In this document: positions 46,776 through 57,764 of the stretch, piece by piece | Numbering within the stretch: position 1 is the stretch's first letter | Layout of the letters: the number at the start of each line of letters is the position of its first letter | Origin: Capra hircus | Lineage: Eukaryota; Chordata; Mammalia; Artiodactyla; Bovidae | Assembly (NCBI RefSeq): GCF_001704415.2 | Contig: NC_030811.1 | Coordinates: 81,176,069 to 81,240,068, forward strand | Direction: 5' to 3' | DNA length: 64,000 nt | Notes under the pieces: model-generated | Told to the model about the DNA's origin: nothing | Databases searched by the model: none | What the model saw: the letters and a program-made list of their open reading frames with translations, nothing else | Position numbers and translations under genes: made by a program

Positions 46776-47586
46776 CCCCACCAAGACTGGAATTAAAGCT
46801 TGGTTGGAAGGCAGGCATCTGGGATAGCTTGTGAGATGAATATGAAGATGAAGGCAGGGGTTATACTATGCAGAACTTAAAACTTATTAACCTATTTTTT
46901 GAGTGCTTTGTGTAGATATTGTTTTAACTTTACTATTATTTAAATTCATTCAGTTTTCATAATAATTTCATAGTGTTGATATATATACAGTGTGACTGTA
47001 TAGTATTCAGTCACATTTTTTGCTGGTAGAGCCCTGGAACACAGATCAGTGTATTCTTTTGTCTTATTCTTTCAACCCTGATTGAGTTGTTTTTAAAAGA
47101 CAGATTCTCCAGCAGTGAATAAATATAAAAACTATAAACATTTTTTTTTTTAAATAGCTATTGAGAGGCATTAGAAAAGCACCTGAAGGCAGACAGGACT
47201 TGAGGAACTAGGTTAAGACAAGACATAAAGATAAGTCCTAAATTCTTCACTGATTTTAAACCCAGGGTGTTAGCATATGTAAAATTTAAGCAGGCTGATA
47301 TGTAACTTATACAGGCTGATCAGTAGCTCAGTGCTTTTGTTAAACTGAAGAAAGTGGGTAGACAAAACAATGGAGTTGAGGATTACAAATTGTTTCTACA
47401 AATTATAACTACAAGTTAACAACTAAAGGGCTGAGATCACAAAACAAAACTATAGGGAAATGAGTGTGGAATCGTGCCATGCTTTTTCTGGAGTATTTCC
47501 TAATCCTTCTATTGCATAAAGTAAGTGACCAAGAAGCCAAGTTAAGCAGAAGAATCTGAAAAACTAAGCACAACTTTCACTATAAC
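46776..47586. other. Unassigned sequence
   Basis: No gene or clear repeat; poly(T) near 47141-47150. The final ctataac (47580-47586) may be a target-site duplication of the next element. Confidence 0.45.
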
Positions 47587-48719
47587 ATGGTCCTTCTTTT
47601 TCTGTTGTATTCACTCAATTTTGTGTATTCTTTAGATTCCACATATAAATGATATCATACAGTTTGTGTCCTTCTCTGTCTGACTTGTTTCACTTAGTAT
47701 AATGCCCTCCAGTCTATCCATGATGCTGCAAATGGTAAAATTTTGTGTTTTGTATAGTTGAATAGTATTCCACTTTCTATATAAACCACATCTTCTTTAT
47801 CCTTTTTTTCTGCTGGACACTTAGGTTGCTTCCATATTTTGGTAATTGTAAATAATGCTACTGTGAATATTGGGGTGCATGTATCTTTTCAAATTAGATG
47901 TAAATTAGAAGTAAAAACCTGTCACTGTTTGCAGGTAACATTATACATTTAAAAAATATATATCCTACAGATGCCACCAGTAAATTATTTGAGCTTATCA
48001 ATGAATTTGGTAAAATTTCAGGATATACAATTAATATACAGAAATCTGTTGCATTTGTGTACACAATGAAGTATCAGAAATTAAGGAAAGAATCCCATTT
48101 ACCACTGCATCAAAGAGAGTAAAATGTCTACGAATATAGCTACCCAAGGAGGCAAAAGCCCTAAACTCTGAAGAATGCAAAACACTGATGAAAGAAACTG
48201 AAGACAATGCAGATGGAAAGATATACCATGTTCTTATACTGGAAGAATTAATATTCCTGAAATGACCATACTACCGAAAGCAATCTACAGATTCATTGCA
48301 ATCCCTATCAAAATACTAATGAAACTTTTCACTGAACCAGAAAAAAATTTTCTAAATTTGTATGGAAGCACAATAGACTCCAAATAGGCAAAACAATCTT
48401 GAGAAAGTAGAACAGAGCTAGAGAAATGACTCTCCCTAAATTCAGACTACACTACAAAGGTGAAGTCATCAAAACAGCATAATACTGGCACAAAAACAGA
48501 CACATACATTGTACACTGTAATTGGTGGGAATGTACCAATTAGGTACATTTACAGTGTACAATTACACTGTAATTGGTGGGAATGTACATTAGGCCGACG
48601 CTGTGAAAAACAGTATGGAGCTTTCTCAAAAAAGACTAAAAATAGAGCTATCATATGACTTAGCACTTCTACTTCTGGGTAAATATCTGAAAAAAGAGAA
48701 AACAATAAAAAGTAAGATT
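47587..48719 (-). mobile_element. L1 LINE with 5' inversion (twin priming)
   Basis: The left segment (47587-47905) is L1 3' untranslated sequence in reverse (tttagattccacatataaat, gtataatgccctccagtcta, gaatattggggtgcatgtat). The right segment (47915-48719) is L1 in forward orientation: ORF2 end (gatgccaccagtaaattatt, ccatactaccgaaagcaatc, cataatactggcacaaaaac), then the region up to gggtaaatatctgaaaaaag. In L1 coordinates the two segments are adjacent, so this is one minus-strand insertion whose 5' part is inverted. A 7-base repeat ctataac at 47580-47586 and 48720-48726 flanks it. An internal deletion lies near 48508. No frame survives. Confidence 0.78.
48513..48588. repeat. 24-base direct repeat with an inverted partner
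   Basis: acactgtaattggtgggaat plus gtac occurs at 48513-48536 and 48565-48588. Between them gtacatttacagtgtac contains the reverse complement of gtacactgta. It lies inside the inverted L1 segment, next to its internal deletion. Confidence 0.93.
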
Positions 48720-48894
48720 CTATAACTAAAAAATAATTTGTAAAAATTTAATGAAGGCATTTTTCTCTTTGAAAATAGTTATCTGTCTCCATCCCTGTGG
48801 TACTAAAAAAAAAAAGTATCTCATGATAAAAGCTTGAAAGCAAATGAAAGATGTTTTCAGGGGAAAAACAAAACAGAATTTAGTTTAAGCAGAG

Positions 48895-49102
48895 GCTTCC
48901 CAGGTGGCCCAGTGGTAAAGAATCTTCCTGCCAATGCAAGAGCCCCAGGAGCCCCAGGTTCGATCTCTGAGTCAGAAAGATCCCTTGAAGGAGGCAACCC
49001 ACTCCAGTATTCTACCCAGGATAATCCTGTGGACAGAGGAGCATAGTGAGCTATAGTCCATGGGGTTGCAAAGAGTCAGACATGACTGAGCATGCACACA
49101 CT
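48895..49102 (+). mobile_element. Bov-tA SINE
   Basis: Head gcttcccaggtggcccagtg, B-box ggttcgatctctgagt, tail agacatgactgagcatgcac. A small duplication (gagccccaggagccccag) lies before the B-box. Confidence 0.94.
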
Positions 49103-50394
49103 TCTAAAGGAGCTCTTCAAGTAGAGGGAAAATCACCTATAACAAAAGCATAATATTTGCAAAGGAAGAAGAACATCAGAATGAGGAAATAAATAGGCAA
49201 ATGTGAATTTATATTGATTGTGTAAAATATTATGAGTCAATATATTAGAAAAAAGCACAAAGAACAAAGAGAAGTAAAAGAAGATCTTACTAATCTAAGA
49301 TCCCTGAACTGTCTTAGAAATGGTGAAGATACTAATGTACATTACCCTACAGGAAGCCAAGGATGTATATTGCTATCTCCAAAGTAACCATAAAGAAGTT
49401 GAGAGAGTATCATGATAATTAGAAGAAAATTGTTAATAAAAGATGAAGAAAGGCAAAAAGATATAGTAAAATGAATATAAAACCATTAGCTGTAAAACTA
49501 AGTGTATCACTGATTACAAGTAAATAGATTAAAAAGTACTAAGAAAAGAAAAGATTGCCAGATTTCATTAACAAATCAACAATTATGTACTGCTTAAGAA
49601 GATGTGTGTGAAATCTAATGATGCAGAAATATTAAATTTTTTTATATTTAAAAGTTTATTGTGTGAACACTACCCGCAACTACTAAAAGCTTGAATAGCC
49701 GTACAATAACAGACAAAGACTCTGGCAAGAAACATTACTAGAGATGAAATAGATATTTAACTGTGATAAAAGAATCAGTCTATCGAGACGATAGGAAATT
49801 CTAAATGTGCTTATATCTGATAACATAGTTACAAATTATATAAACAAAAATCTGTGTAATTATAGAAACATAGAAAAGTCGACAATTATTGAGGAAATTT
49901 TTAATAAATATTTCAAATAACTAGTACAAGATATAGAAGATATAGATTTGAATAACACCATTAACAAACTACCTCTAATTAACATGTATAGGTTACCATG
50001 TCCAATAATTGCAGCAAAATGGCTATTTTCGAGGGCAGATGGAACATTTACCAAAATGCTGGAAGCAAGTCTGAATACATTTCTAAGGATAAAAATAATA
50101 GAGAATATATTTGTAAACTAATTGAATTAAACAAGAAAGCAATAGGAACAAGATGACAAAAATATTACGTAAACTTTTCAAAGAATGTAAAAAGAGGGGA
50201 AACTATTATTCTTCATGACATGAGCATAAGCATGATACAAAACTCTGACAAGAAATACATCACGAGAAAGGGAGGTTATGAGTCAGTGTTTCTCATAAGC
50301 AACATCACAAATGTCAAAATAAATATTTGCTAATTGAATCCAGATATATATATATGAAAATTTCTGAATATTCAGAAACAATCAATTAAAGAAT
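49103..50394. other. Unassigned AT-rich sequence
   Basis: No gene recognised. Parts may be diverged L1 but nothing is nameable. Confidence 0.45.
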
Positions 50395-50770
50395 ATATTT
50401 TTAATGTGAGATAAAACATCTGCAATACAAAAACCTTCAGAAAATGTACACCACGTGACCGAGCAATTCCAACCCTGGGCATTTATCTGGAGAAAACCAT
50501 AATTTCGAATAGATACATACACTCCAATGTTCCTTCCATCACTATTTACAGTAGACAGTACAATACATAAAATAGATAATTAATGAGTACTTACTGTATA
50601 GCAAAGGGAAGTCTACTCAGTGTTTTGCGGTGATCGGAATGGGAAAGAAATCTAAAAAAGAGAGAGCACAACTGATTCATTTTGCTGTACAGCAGAAACT
50701 AACACAGCACTGTAAAGCAACTATACTCCCATAAATACCAGAAAGCATGCATACTTAATTTTTTTGAAAA
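50395..50770 (+). mobile_element. L1 LINE 3' end, diverged
   Basis: Order: gagcaattccaaccctgggc, atttatctggagaaaaccat, gcaaagggaagtctactcag, gattcattttgctgtacagc agaaactaacacagc, aagcaactatactcccataa. This is the L1 3' untranslated order with internal gaps. Confidence 0.82.
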
Positions 50771-51012
50771 GAAGACATCTATATTTTTGAAATACTGGAA
50801 ATATCCCTCACACTCCAATTGATAAATAAGGCAAGAATATGCTTTATCATCATTTCTACTGATCATTGTTCTGAAAATCTTAGCCAGTAAAAAATAAGAA
50901 AGGTAATTTTACTACTAAAATAAATTAATTGGAAAGGTTCAAGATAAAGATTAATATGAAAATCAAATGTATTTCTATGGTGTTATGTATTGATTACATA
51001 TTTGTAAATAAC
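50771..51012. other. Unassigned sequence
   Basis: Nothing recognised. Confidence 0.5.
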
Positions 51013-51198
51013 TGCTGGGAAAGATTGAGAGCAGAAGGAGAAGAGGGCATCAGAGGATGAGATGGCTGGATGGCATCACCAATGCAATGGACGTGAACCT
51101 GGGCAAACTTTGGGAGATGGTGAGGAACAGTGAAACCGGGTGTGCCGCAGTCCACGGGGTTGCAGAGTCAGACATGACTGGGTGACTGAACAACAGAG
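51013..51198 (+). mobile_element. BovB LINE extreme 3' tail
   Basis: Starts tgctgggaaagattgagagc and ends agtcagacatgactgggtga ctgaacaacag. Less than 200 bases remain. A 6-base repeat aataac (51007-51012 and 51199-51204) is a possible short target-site duplication. Confidence 0.9.
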
Positions 51199-51573
51199 AA
51201 TAACCTTAAAAAGTGATAATATATATAGCATGTCAGTAAGATATTTACAATTTCTCAACATTTAACCTTTATATTACTTAGGAAAATTAATTATACAGAC
51301 TGTACAGTGGTATAAATATATGTAATAACAGAATCTCCATATTTGTTTCCAAGCCCATGGAATAAAGACTCTTGTGACAGGAAACAAAAAGTGTCATCCC
51401 CTGGAACCACTCCCACCCATTGCAGTTAACACTGAGTTAAAAACAAAAGCAATACCATGTCTCTGGGCTGTGCAGATCAGGCTATTAGGTTACACCTAAT
51501 TTCCATATGAGCTATAGGACACTGTGTGTGAAGTTCCAGTTTCAATTGTTAGTGCCATACTTGTCAGGCAATG
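51199..51573. other. Unassigned sequence
   Basis: No recognised feature. Confidence 0.5.
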
Positions 51574-51847
51574 TTGCTGCTGCTGCTAAGTCGCTTCAGT
51601 TGTGTCCGACTCTGTGCGACCCCATAGACGGAAGCCCACCAGTCTCCCCCGTCCCTGGGAGTCTCCAGGCAAGAACACTGGAGTGGGTTGCCATTTCCTT
51701 CTCCAATGCATGAAAGTGAAAAGTGAAAGGGAAGTCGCTCAGTCGTGTCTGACTCTTAGAGACCCCGTGGACTGCAGCCTACCAGGCTCCTCCGTCCGTG
51801 GGATTTTCCAGGCAATAGTACTGGAGTGGGGTGCCATTGCCTTCTCC
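51574..51847 (-). mobile_element. BovA2 SINE, full length
   Basis: Left (GCT)n tail, first reversed monomer (tcgcttcagttgtgtccgac), linker gcatgaaagtgaaaagtgaa, and second reversed monomer ending gtgccattgccttctcc. Close to the remembered consensus; a young copy. Confidence 0.96.
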
Positions 51848-52019
51848 GAATGCTAGACTAAGTTTCTCCAAATTCCATTCTGCATTTTAATCTGGAAGTG
51901 CAGGAGCTAAACCCTTAGATGCATGTGACTGTCCACAGGATTTTAAGGTTCATTTTCCACCTTATGGTCTTTTTGTTCTTGAATTTGTTTATTACATAAA
52001 TTCTGATAACTGCTTTGAA

Positions 52020-52500
52020 ATTAGAGACTTAAAATATTTTTTAATTTATTGAAATATAGTTGATTTACTATGTTGTGTTAGTTTCTAGTGTGCAAAAAAG
52101 TGACTCAGTTATACATATGCATACAATCTTTTTCATTTTATTTTCCATTATGGTTTACCACTGGATGTTGAATATAGTTCCCTGTGCTATATAGTAAGAC
52201 CTTGTTGTTTATCCATTCTATATAAACTAGCTTGTATCTGCTAATCTGAAATTTCCAATCCATCCCTCCTCCACCAGCCCTTCCCCTTGGCAACAACAAG
52301 TCTAATCTCTGTCTAGAGTCTGTTTCTATTTTGTACATAAGTTCCTCTGTATCATATTTTAGATCCCACATATAACTTATATCATACAGTATTTGTCTTT
52401 CTGACTTATTCACTTAGTATAATCTTTAGGTCCATGTGTGTTACTGCAAATGGCATTCTTTCACAATTTTTATGGCTGAGGAGCATTCCATTGGAAGCTC
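52020..52500 (-). mobile_element. L1 LINE 3' untranslated region
   Basis: Reversed L1 end: tttattgaaatatagttgat ttactatgttgtgtta, gaatatagttccctgtgcta tatagtaag, agatcccacatataacttat, ggctgaggagcattccattg. The reversed ORF2 at 55518-56590 may be the same L1 after interruption by SINEs and BovB, with about 1 kb of L1 missing (inference). Confidence 0.9.
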
Positions 52501-52746
52501 GGAGTCTTAACCACTGGAAAGTAAAAGTGAAAGTTGCTCAGTTGTGTCGGACTCTTTGTGACCCCATGGACTGTACACCACATGGAATTCTCTAGGCCAG
52601 AATACTGGAGTGGGTGGACTGTCCCTTCTCCAGGAGATCTTCCCAACCCAGGGGTCAAACCCAGGTCTCCCCCATTGCAGGCAGATTCTTTAGCAGCTGA
52701 GCAACAAAGGAAGCCCCTTAACTACTTGACCACCATGGAAATCCTA
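52501..52746 (-). mobile_element. Short CHR-type SINE remnant, split by Bov-tA
   Basis: Only the head end is left: ggagtcttaaccactgg before the Bov-tA and taactacttgaccaccatgg aaatcc after it. The repeated cttaaccactgg/cttaactacttg is probably the target-site duplication of the inner Bov-tA. Confidence 0.6.
52519..52718 (-). mobile_element. Bov-tA SINE
   Basis: Reversed tail aagttgctcagttgtgtcgg to reversed head cagctgagcaacaaaggaag cc. B-box readable as cccaggggtcaaaccc. Confidence 0.94.
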
Positions 52747-52753
52747 AAATTTT

Positions 52754-55517
52754 AAATCCTAAAATATGATGCTGTTAAAGTGCTGGTGAATTTGCCAGAA
52801 AATTTGGAAAACTCAGCAATGGTCATGGTACTGGAAAAGGTCAGTTATCATTCCAATCTCAAGGAAGGGCAATGCCAAAGAAGGTTCAAACTACCATACA
52901 ATTGTGCTCATTTCACTTGCTAGCAATGTAATACTCAAAATCCTTCAAGCTAGGCTTCAACAATAGGTGAATTAAGAATTTCCAGATAGACAAGTAGGAT
53001 TTAGAAAAGGCAGAGAAACCAGAAATCAAATTATCATCTGTTAGGTCATAGAAAAAGCAAGAGAATTCCAGAAAAACCTCCACTTCTGGTTCATTGACTA
53101 CATTTAAGTCTTTGACTGTGTGGATCATAACAAACTATGGAAAATTCTTGAAGTGATTAAAATGCCAGATCACCTTACCAACCTCCTGAGAAACCTGTAT
53201 GCAGTTCAAGAAACAATAGTTAGAACTGGACATGGAACAATGGACTGGTTCAAAAGGAGTGGAAAGGAGGACATCAAGGTTGTATATTTTCACTCCACTT
53301 ATCTAACGTATCTGCAGAGTGCATCATGCAAAATCCCAGGCTGAATGAATCACAAGATAGAATCAAGATTTCCAGGAGAAATATCAATAACCTCAGGTAT
53401 GCAAATGATACCACCTCAATGGCAGAAAGCAGTGCAGCTCAGTTCAGTCACTCAGTCATGTCCGACTCTTTGAGACCCCTTGGATTGAAACATGCCAGGC
53501 CTCCCTGTCCATTACCAACTCCCAGAGTTTACTCAAACTCATGTCCATTAAGTTGGTGATGCTATACAACCATCTCATCATCTGTCTTTCCCTTCTCTCA
53601 CCTTCACTCTTTCCCAGCATCAGGGTCTTTATGAATGAATCAGTTCTTCACATCAGGTGGCCAAAGTACTGGAGTTTTAGCTTCAGCATCAGTCCCTCCA
53701 ATGAATATTCAGAACTGATTTCCTTTAGGGTGGACTGGTTGGATCTCCTTGCAGTCCAAGGGACCTCAAGAGTCTTCTCCAACACCACAGTTCAAAAGTA
53801 TCAATTCTTCGGTGCTCAGCCTTCCTCATAGTCCAACTCTCACATCCATACATGACTACTGGAAGAGCCATAGCCTTGACTAGATGGACCTTTATTGGTA
53901 AAGTAATGTCTCTGCCTTTTAATATGCTGTCTAGGTTGGTCATACCTTTTCCTCCAAGGAGCAAGCATCTTTTAATTTCATGGCTTGTATGCACCATCTG
54001 CAGTGATTTTGAAGCCCAAAAAAAGAAAGTCGTCACTGTTTCCAGTGTTTCCTCATCTATTTGCCATGAAGTGATGGGACAAGATGCCATGACAAGTTCA
54101 GTTTTAAGCCAACTTTTTCACTCTCCTCTTTCGCTTTCATTAAGAGGGTCTTTACTTCTTCCATGCTTTCAGCCATAAGCGTGGTGTCATCTGCATATCT
54201 GAGGTTATTGATATTTCTCCCAGCAGTCTTGATTCCAGCTCGTGCTTCATCCAGCCCAGCGTTTCTCATGATGTACTCTGCATAGAAGTTAAATAAGCAG
54301 GGCGATGAGGGTGACAATATACAGCCTTGATGTACTCCTTTTCCTATTTGGAACCAGTCTGTTGTTCTATGTCCAGTTCTAACTGTTGCTTCCTGACCTA
54401 CATACAGATTTCTCAAGAGGGAGGTTAGGTGGTCTGGCATTCCTATCTCTTTAAGTATTTCCCACAGTTTATTGTGATCTACACAGTCAAAGGCTTTGAC
54501 ATAGTCAATAAAGCAGAAGTAGATGTTTTTCTGGAATTGTCTTTCTTTTTCGATGATCCAGTGAATGTTGGCAATTTGATCTCTGGTTCCCCTGTCCTTT
54601 ATAAACCCAGCTTGAACATCTGAACGTTCATGGTTCACATACTGTTGAAGCCTGGCTTTGAGAATTTCAAGCATTACTTTACTAGCGTGTGAGATGAGTG
54701 CAATTGTGTGGCAGTTTGAGCATTCTTTGACCTTGCCTTTCTTTGGGATTGGAACAAAAACTGACTTTTTCCAGCTAAGAGGAACTAAAGAGACCCTTGA
54801 TAAAGGTGAAAGAGGAGAGTGGAAAAGTTGACTTAAAACTCAACATTCAAAAAACTAAGATTACGGCATCTTGTTCCATCACTTCACAGCAAATTAATGG
54901 GGCAACAATGGAAGAAGTGACTGATTTTATTTTCTTGGGCTCCAAAATCACTGTGAACAGTGACTGCAACTATGAAATTAAAAGATGCTTGCTACTTGGA
55001 AGAAAAGCTATGACAAACCTAGACAGCATATTAAAAAGCAGATAACCCATTTTGCCAACAAAGTTCCCTCTAGTCAAAGCTATGGCTTTTCCAGTAGTTA
55101 GGTATAGATGTGAGAGTTGGAACATAACAAAGGTTGAGCACCAAAGAATTGATGCTTTTGAAGTACACTGGTGGAGAAGACTCTTGAGTCCATTGGACAG
55201 CAAGATGAAAACAGTCAATCCCAAAGGAAATCAACCCTGAATATTAATCAGAAGCACTGATGCTAAAGCTGAAGCTCCAATAATTTGGCCTGATGTAAAG
55301 AGCTGACTCACTGGAAAAGACCCTGATGCTGAGAAAGATTCAGAGCAGGAGGAAAAGGGGATGACAGAGGATGAGATTGTTAGATGGCATCTTAGACTCA
55401 ATGGACATGAATTTGAGCAAATTCCGAGAGATAATGAAGGACAGGGAAGCCTGGTGAGCTGCATTTCATGGGGGTCACAAAGAGTTGGACCTGACTCAGC
55501 AACTGAAAAACAACAAT
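52754..55517 (+). mobile_element. BovB LINE (outer), interrupted by a second BovB
   Basis: First part 52754-53431 starts upstream of the reverse transcriptase (aaatcctaaaatatgatgct) and covers motif A, degraded (tggttcattgacta…tctttgactgtgtggatcat), to the catalytic box at 53398-53409, which reads YAND with the first aspartate lost. The second part, 54777-55517, resumes at aagaggaactaaagagaccc and runs to a tail ending gactcagcaactgaaaaaca. The text is continuous across the gap, so the minus-strand BovB at 53434-54775 was inserted into it. The outer copy is clearly the more diverged of the two. Confidence 0.93.
53434..54775 (-). mobile_element. BovB LINE (inner), nested
   Basis: Reversed tail agctcagttcagtcactcag at the left; 5' edge at ttttccag (about 54775). 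The minus-strand frame 54057-54674 (205 codons) keeps reverse-transcriptase motif A (FIDYVKAFD, residues 55-63), the QGCILSP box and YADD (residues 160-163; 54186-54197). A three-residue in-frame insertion follows LSP. A frameshift then moves coding to 53725-54090 (SWTMRKAEHRRIDTFELWCW). About 1.34 kb; disabled but well preserved. Confidence 0.95.
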
Positions 55518-56091
55518 GATTTCCTTTGCTATATAAAAGCTTGTAAGTTTGATTAGGTCCCATTTGTTTATCTTTTATTTTTATTCCCATTGCCTTAGAA
55601 GACTGACCTAAGAAACATTGGTATGATATGTCAGACAATATTTTGTCTATACTCTCTTTGAAGAGTTTTATGGTGTCATTGTCTTGTACTTGTCTTGAAT
55701 TCATTTTGAGTTCATTTTCTGTATGGCATAAGGGTGTGTTCTAACTTTATTGATTTATGCACAGCTGTCAGACTTTCCCAATACCACTTCTTGAAGATAT
55801 TTTCTTTTCTGCATTATATATTCTTTCCTCTTTTGTTGCAGATTAATTGATCATATATGTGTAATTTTATTTCTGAGCTATTCCATTGGTCAATATGTCT
55901 GTTTTTGTGAGAATAACACACTATTTTGAATACTGTAGCTTTGTAGGTTTTTCTGAAGTTTGGGAAGGTTATTCCTCCTGCTTTCTCCTTTTTCCTCAGG
56001 ATTGCTTTGGCAATTCTGGGTCTTTTATGGTTCCATATAAATTTTAGGATTATTTGCTTTAATTCTATGAAAAGCTTATGGTTATTTGATA

Positions 56092-56289
56092 GTGTGTGTG
56101 TGTGTTTAATCACTCAGTTGTGTCCAATGCTTTTTGACACTATGAACTGTAGACCACCAGGCTCACCTGTCATGAGATTTTCCTAGCAAGAACACTAGAG
56201 TGGGTTGCCATTTCCTCCTCCAGGGGATCGTCTATATCCAGGGATTGAACTGGCATCTCTTGTGTCCCATGCATTGCCTGTGGATCACA
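56092..56289 (-). mobile_element. Bov-tA SINE nested in L1
   Basis: Reversed tail tttaatcactcagttgtgtc after a short (GT)n, then the body, ending near gcattgcctgtggatcac. Its head is truncated or diverged. Confidence 0.88.
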
Positions 56290-56345
56290 TTAAATCAGTA
56301 AATATTATGGCCGTGTTAGCAACTATTAATTCTTCTAATCCAAGA

Positions 56346-56490
56346 GGATGAGATGGCTGGATTGCGTCACTGATTCAATTGACATGAACTTGGGTAAACT
56401 CCAGAGATGGTGAAGGACAGGGAAGCCTGGCATGCTGCAGTCCATGGAGTCTCAGAGTCGGACATGACTTGGTAACTGAACAACAACAAC
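56346..56490 (+). mobile_element. BovB LINE extreme 3' tail nested in L1
   Basis: Starts ggatgagatggctggattgc and ends gacttggtaactgaacaaca acaac. Flanked by aatccaaga at 56337-56345 and 56491-56499, a clean 9-base target-site duplication. Confidence 0.93.
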
Positions 56491-56800
56491 AATCCAAGAA
56501 TGTGGGATATATTTCTATTTCTTTGAATCAGGAATCAAGGACTTTTAAGTCTCAAATTCACCCCAGAGAAACATTATACTTGTCATCTTGAATTCATTTG
56601 ACATGAATTTGGGCAAACTCCAGAGATGGTGAAGGACAGGGAAGCCTGGCACGGTGCAGTCCATGGAGTCACAGAGTCGGACATGACTTGGTGACTGAAC
56701 AACAACAACCCAAGAGCTTAGGATATATTTTTATTTCTTTGAATCAGGAATCTAGGGCTCTTAAGTTTCAAATTCACCCAGAGGAACATTATAGCTTTCC
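56373..56800. repeat. Tandem duplication, period about 219 bases
   Basis: Copy 1 is about 56373-56591 and copy 2 about 56592-56800. Each has the end of the nested BovB tail (gacatgaa…gaacaacaac), the right target-site repeat (ccaag) and about 90 bases of the L1 flank (tttctttgaatcaggaatc…acattata). The copies differ at many positions, so the duplication is not recent. Confidence 0.93.
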
Positions 56801-57764
56801 TCCATGAACAAGTAAAAGGAATGTAGATATATATTATAAAGGAAATATATAATTTTTTTGGTTAAAATCAAAAATCAAATGTTGGTTAAAATTACTCAAT
56901 CATACACATAGATGGGTAATTAAACAGGGCTTTGATAAAACACTGCCTAGCAATCAGGTTTCCTCAAAGAGAAAATATGGAGATTTGTAAAAGATGCTCA
57001 AATGAAAAGGAGTAGTAGAGAATAAGAGAACGAGAGAACAAGCAAGAGAAGGAAGGAAGGGATGGAAGATGGAAAGGAGGAGCAGGAAGGAAGATATGAT
57101 TCAACTGGAAGAAGAAAGATACAGTTTTGGAAAAGATCAATCCAATATTTAGAGATATAAATTGGAAAATGATATATTAAAAGGAAAAGTTAATGCCTTC
57201 AGATTTAATTACTCATAAAGAGATATATAAATGAGGAAAATGTATTAGCTGTTACCAGTTCATATTGAGTCTCCAGTGGAGCAAATTCTGGAAGAATAGA
57301 TTGGATCATTCTTTCAAAGCAAGCTAAGATTCAAAAAAATAATTGAGAAATGCTTCTTAAATTTCCATAGTAAGAATAGTTTGGAAGCTGTCTCCTTAAA
57401 GATTGAAACTCTAGGCTACACAATCATAAAAAACAATCCACTGACTTGAGAAGGGATGACTGGAAATATTGAAATAAAATATTCAGGCTTTAAATAATTG
57501 ATTTTCAGGATATCATAAGAGGAGCTACAGATACTGCCTGTGCCTAAGGAATGTGTAAAATTAGACCTCTAAGGGAAGGTCCACAAAAAGAGACACATTA
57601 AACATAGAGGACAGAAATGGAAAGAGACAGATTGATTCCAGGCCTGGGTAGTTTTGATGGGAGAATATCTTCTGGGTGTCATTTTTCCAAATCAAGAAGA
57701 ATTTAAAGATGAAAAGATTTATTTGGTCAGTGAATGGTTTGGAGAGTCAACGAACTAATTTTTT
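56801..57764. other. Unassigned sequence with a GA-rich block
   Basis: 57000-57100 is purine-rich (gagagaacaagcaagagaag gaaggaaggg). No gene or recognised repeat. Confidence 0.5.

Larger units (their letters stand above)
55518..56590 (-). mobile_element. L1 LINE ORF2 3' part, with nested insertions
   Basis: Reversed ORF2: tttgctatataaaagcttgt aagtttgattagg, tgaattcattttgagttcat, cttgaagatattttcttttc, attgctttggcaattctggg tc, then beyond the SINE attaattcttctaatccaag and tttctttgaatcaggaatc. A 99-codon piece at 55814-56113 reads KFIWNHKRPRIAKAILRKK, typical of the L1 ORF2 C-terminus. A Bov-tA (56092-56289) and a BovB tail (56346-56490) are nested in it. Confidence 0.87.
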
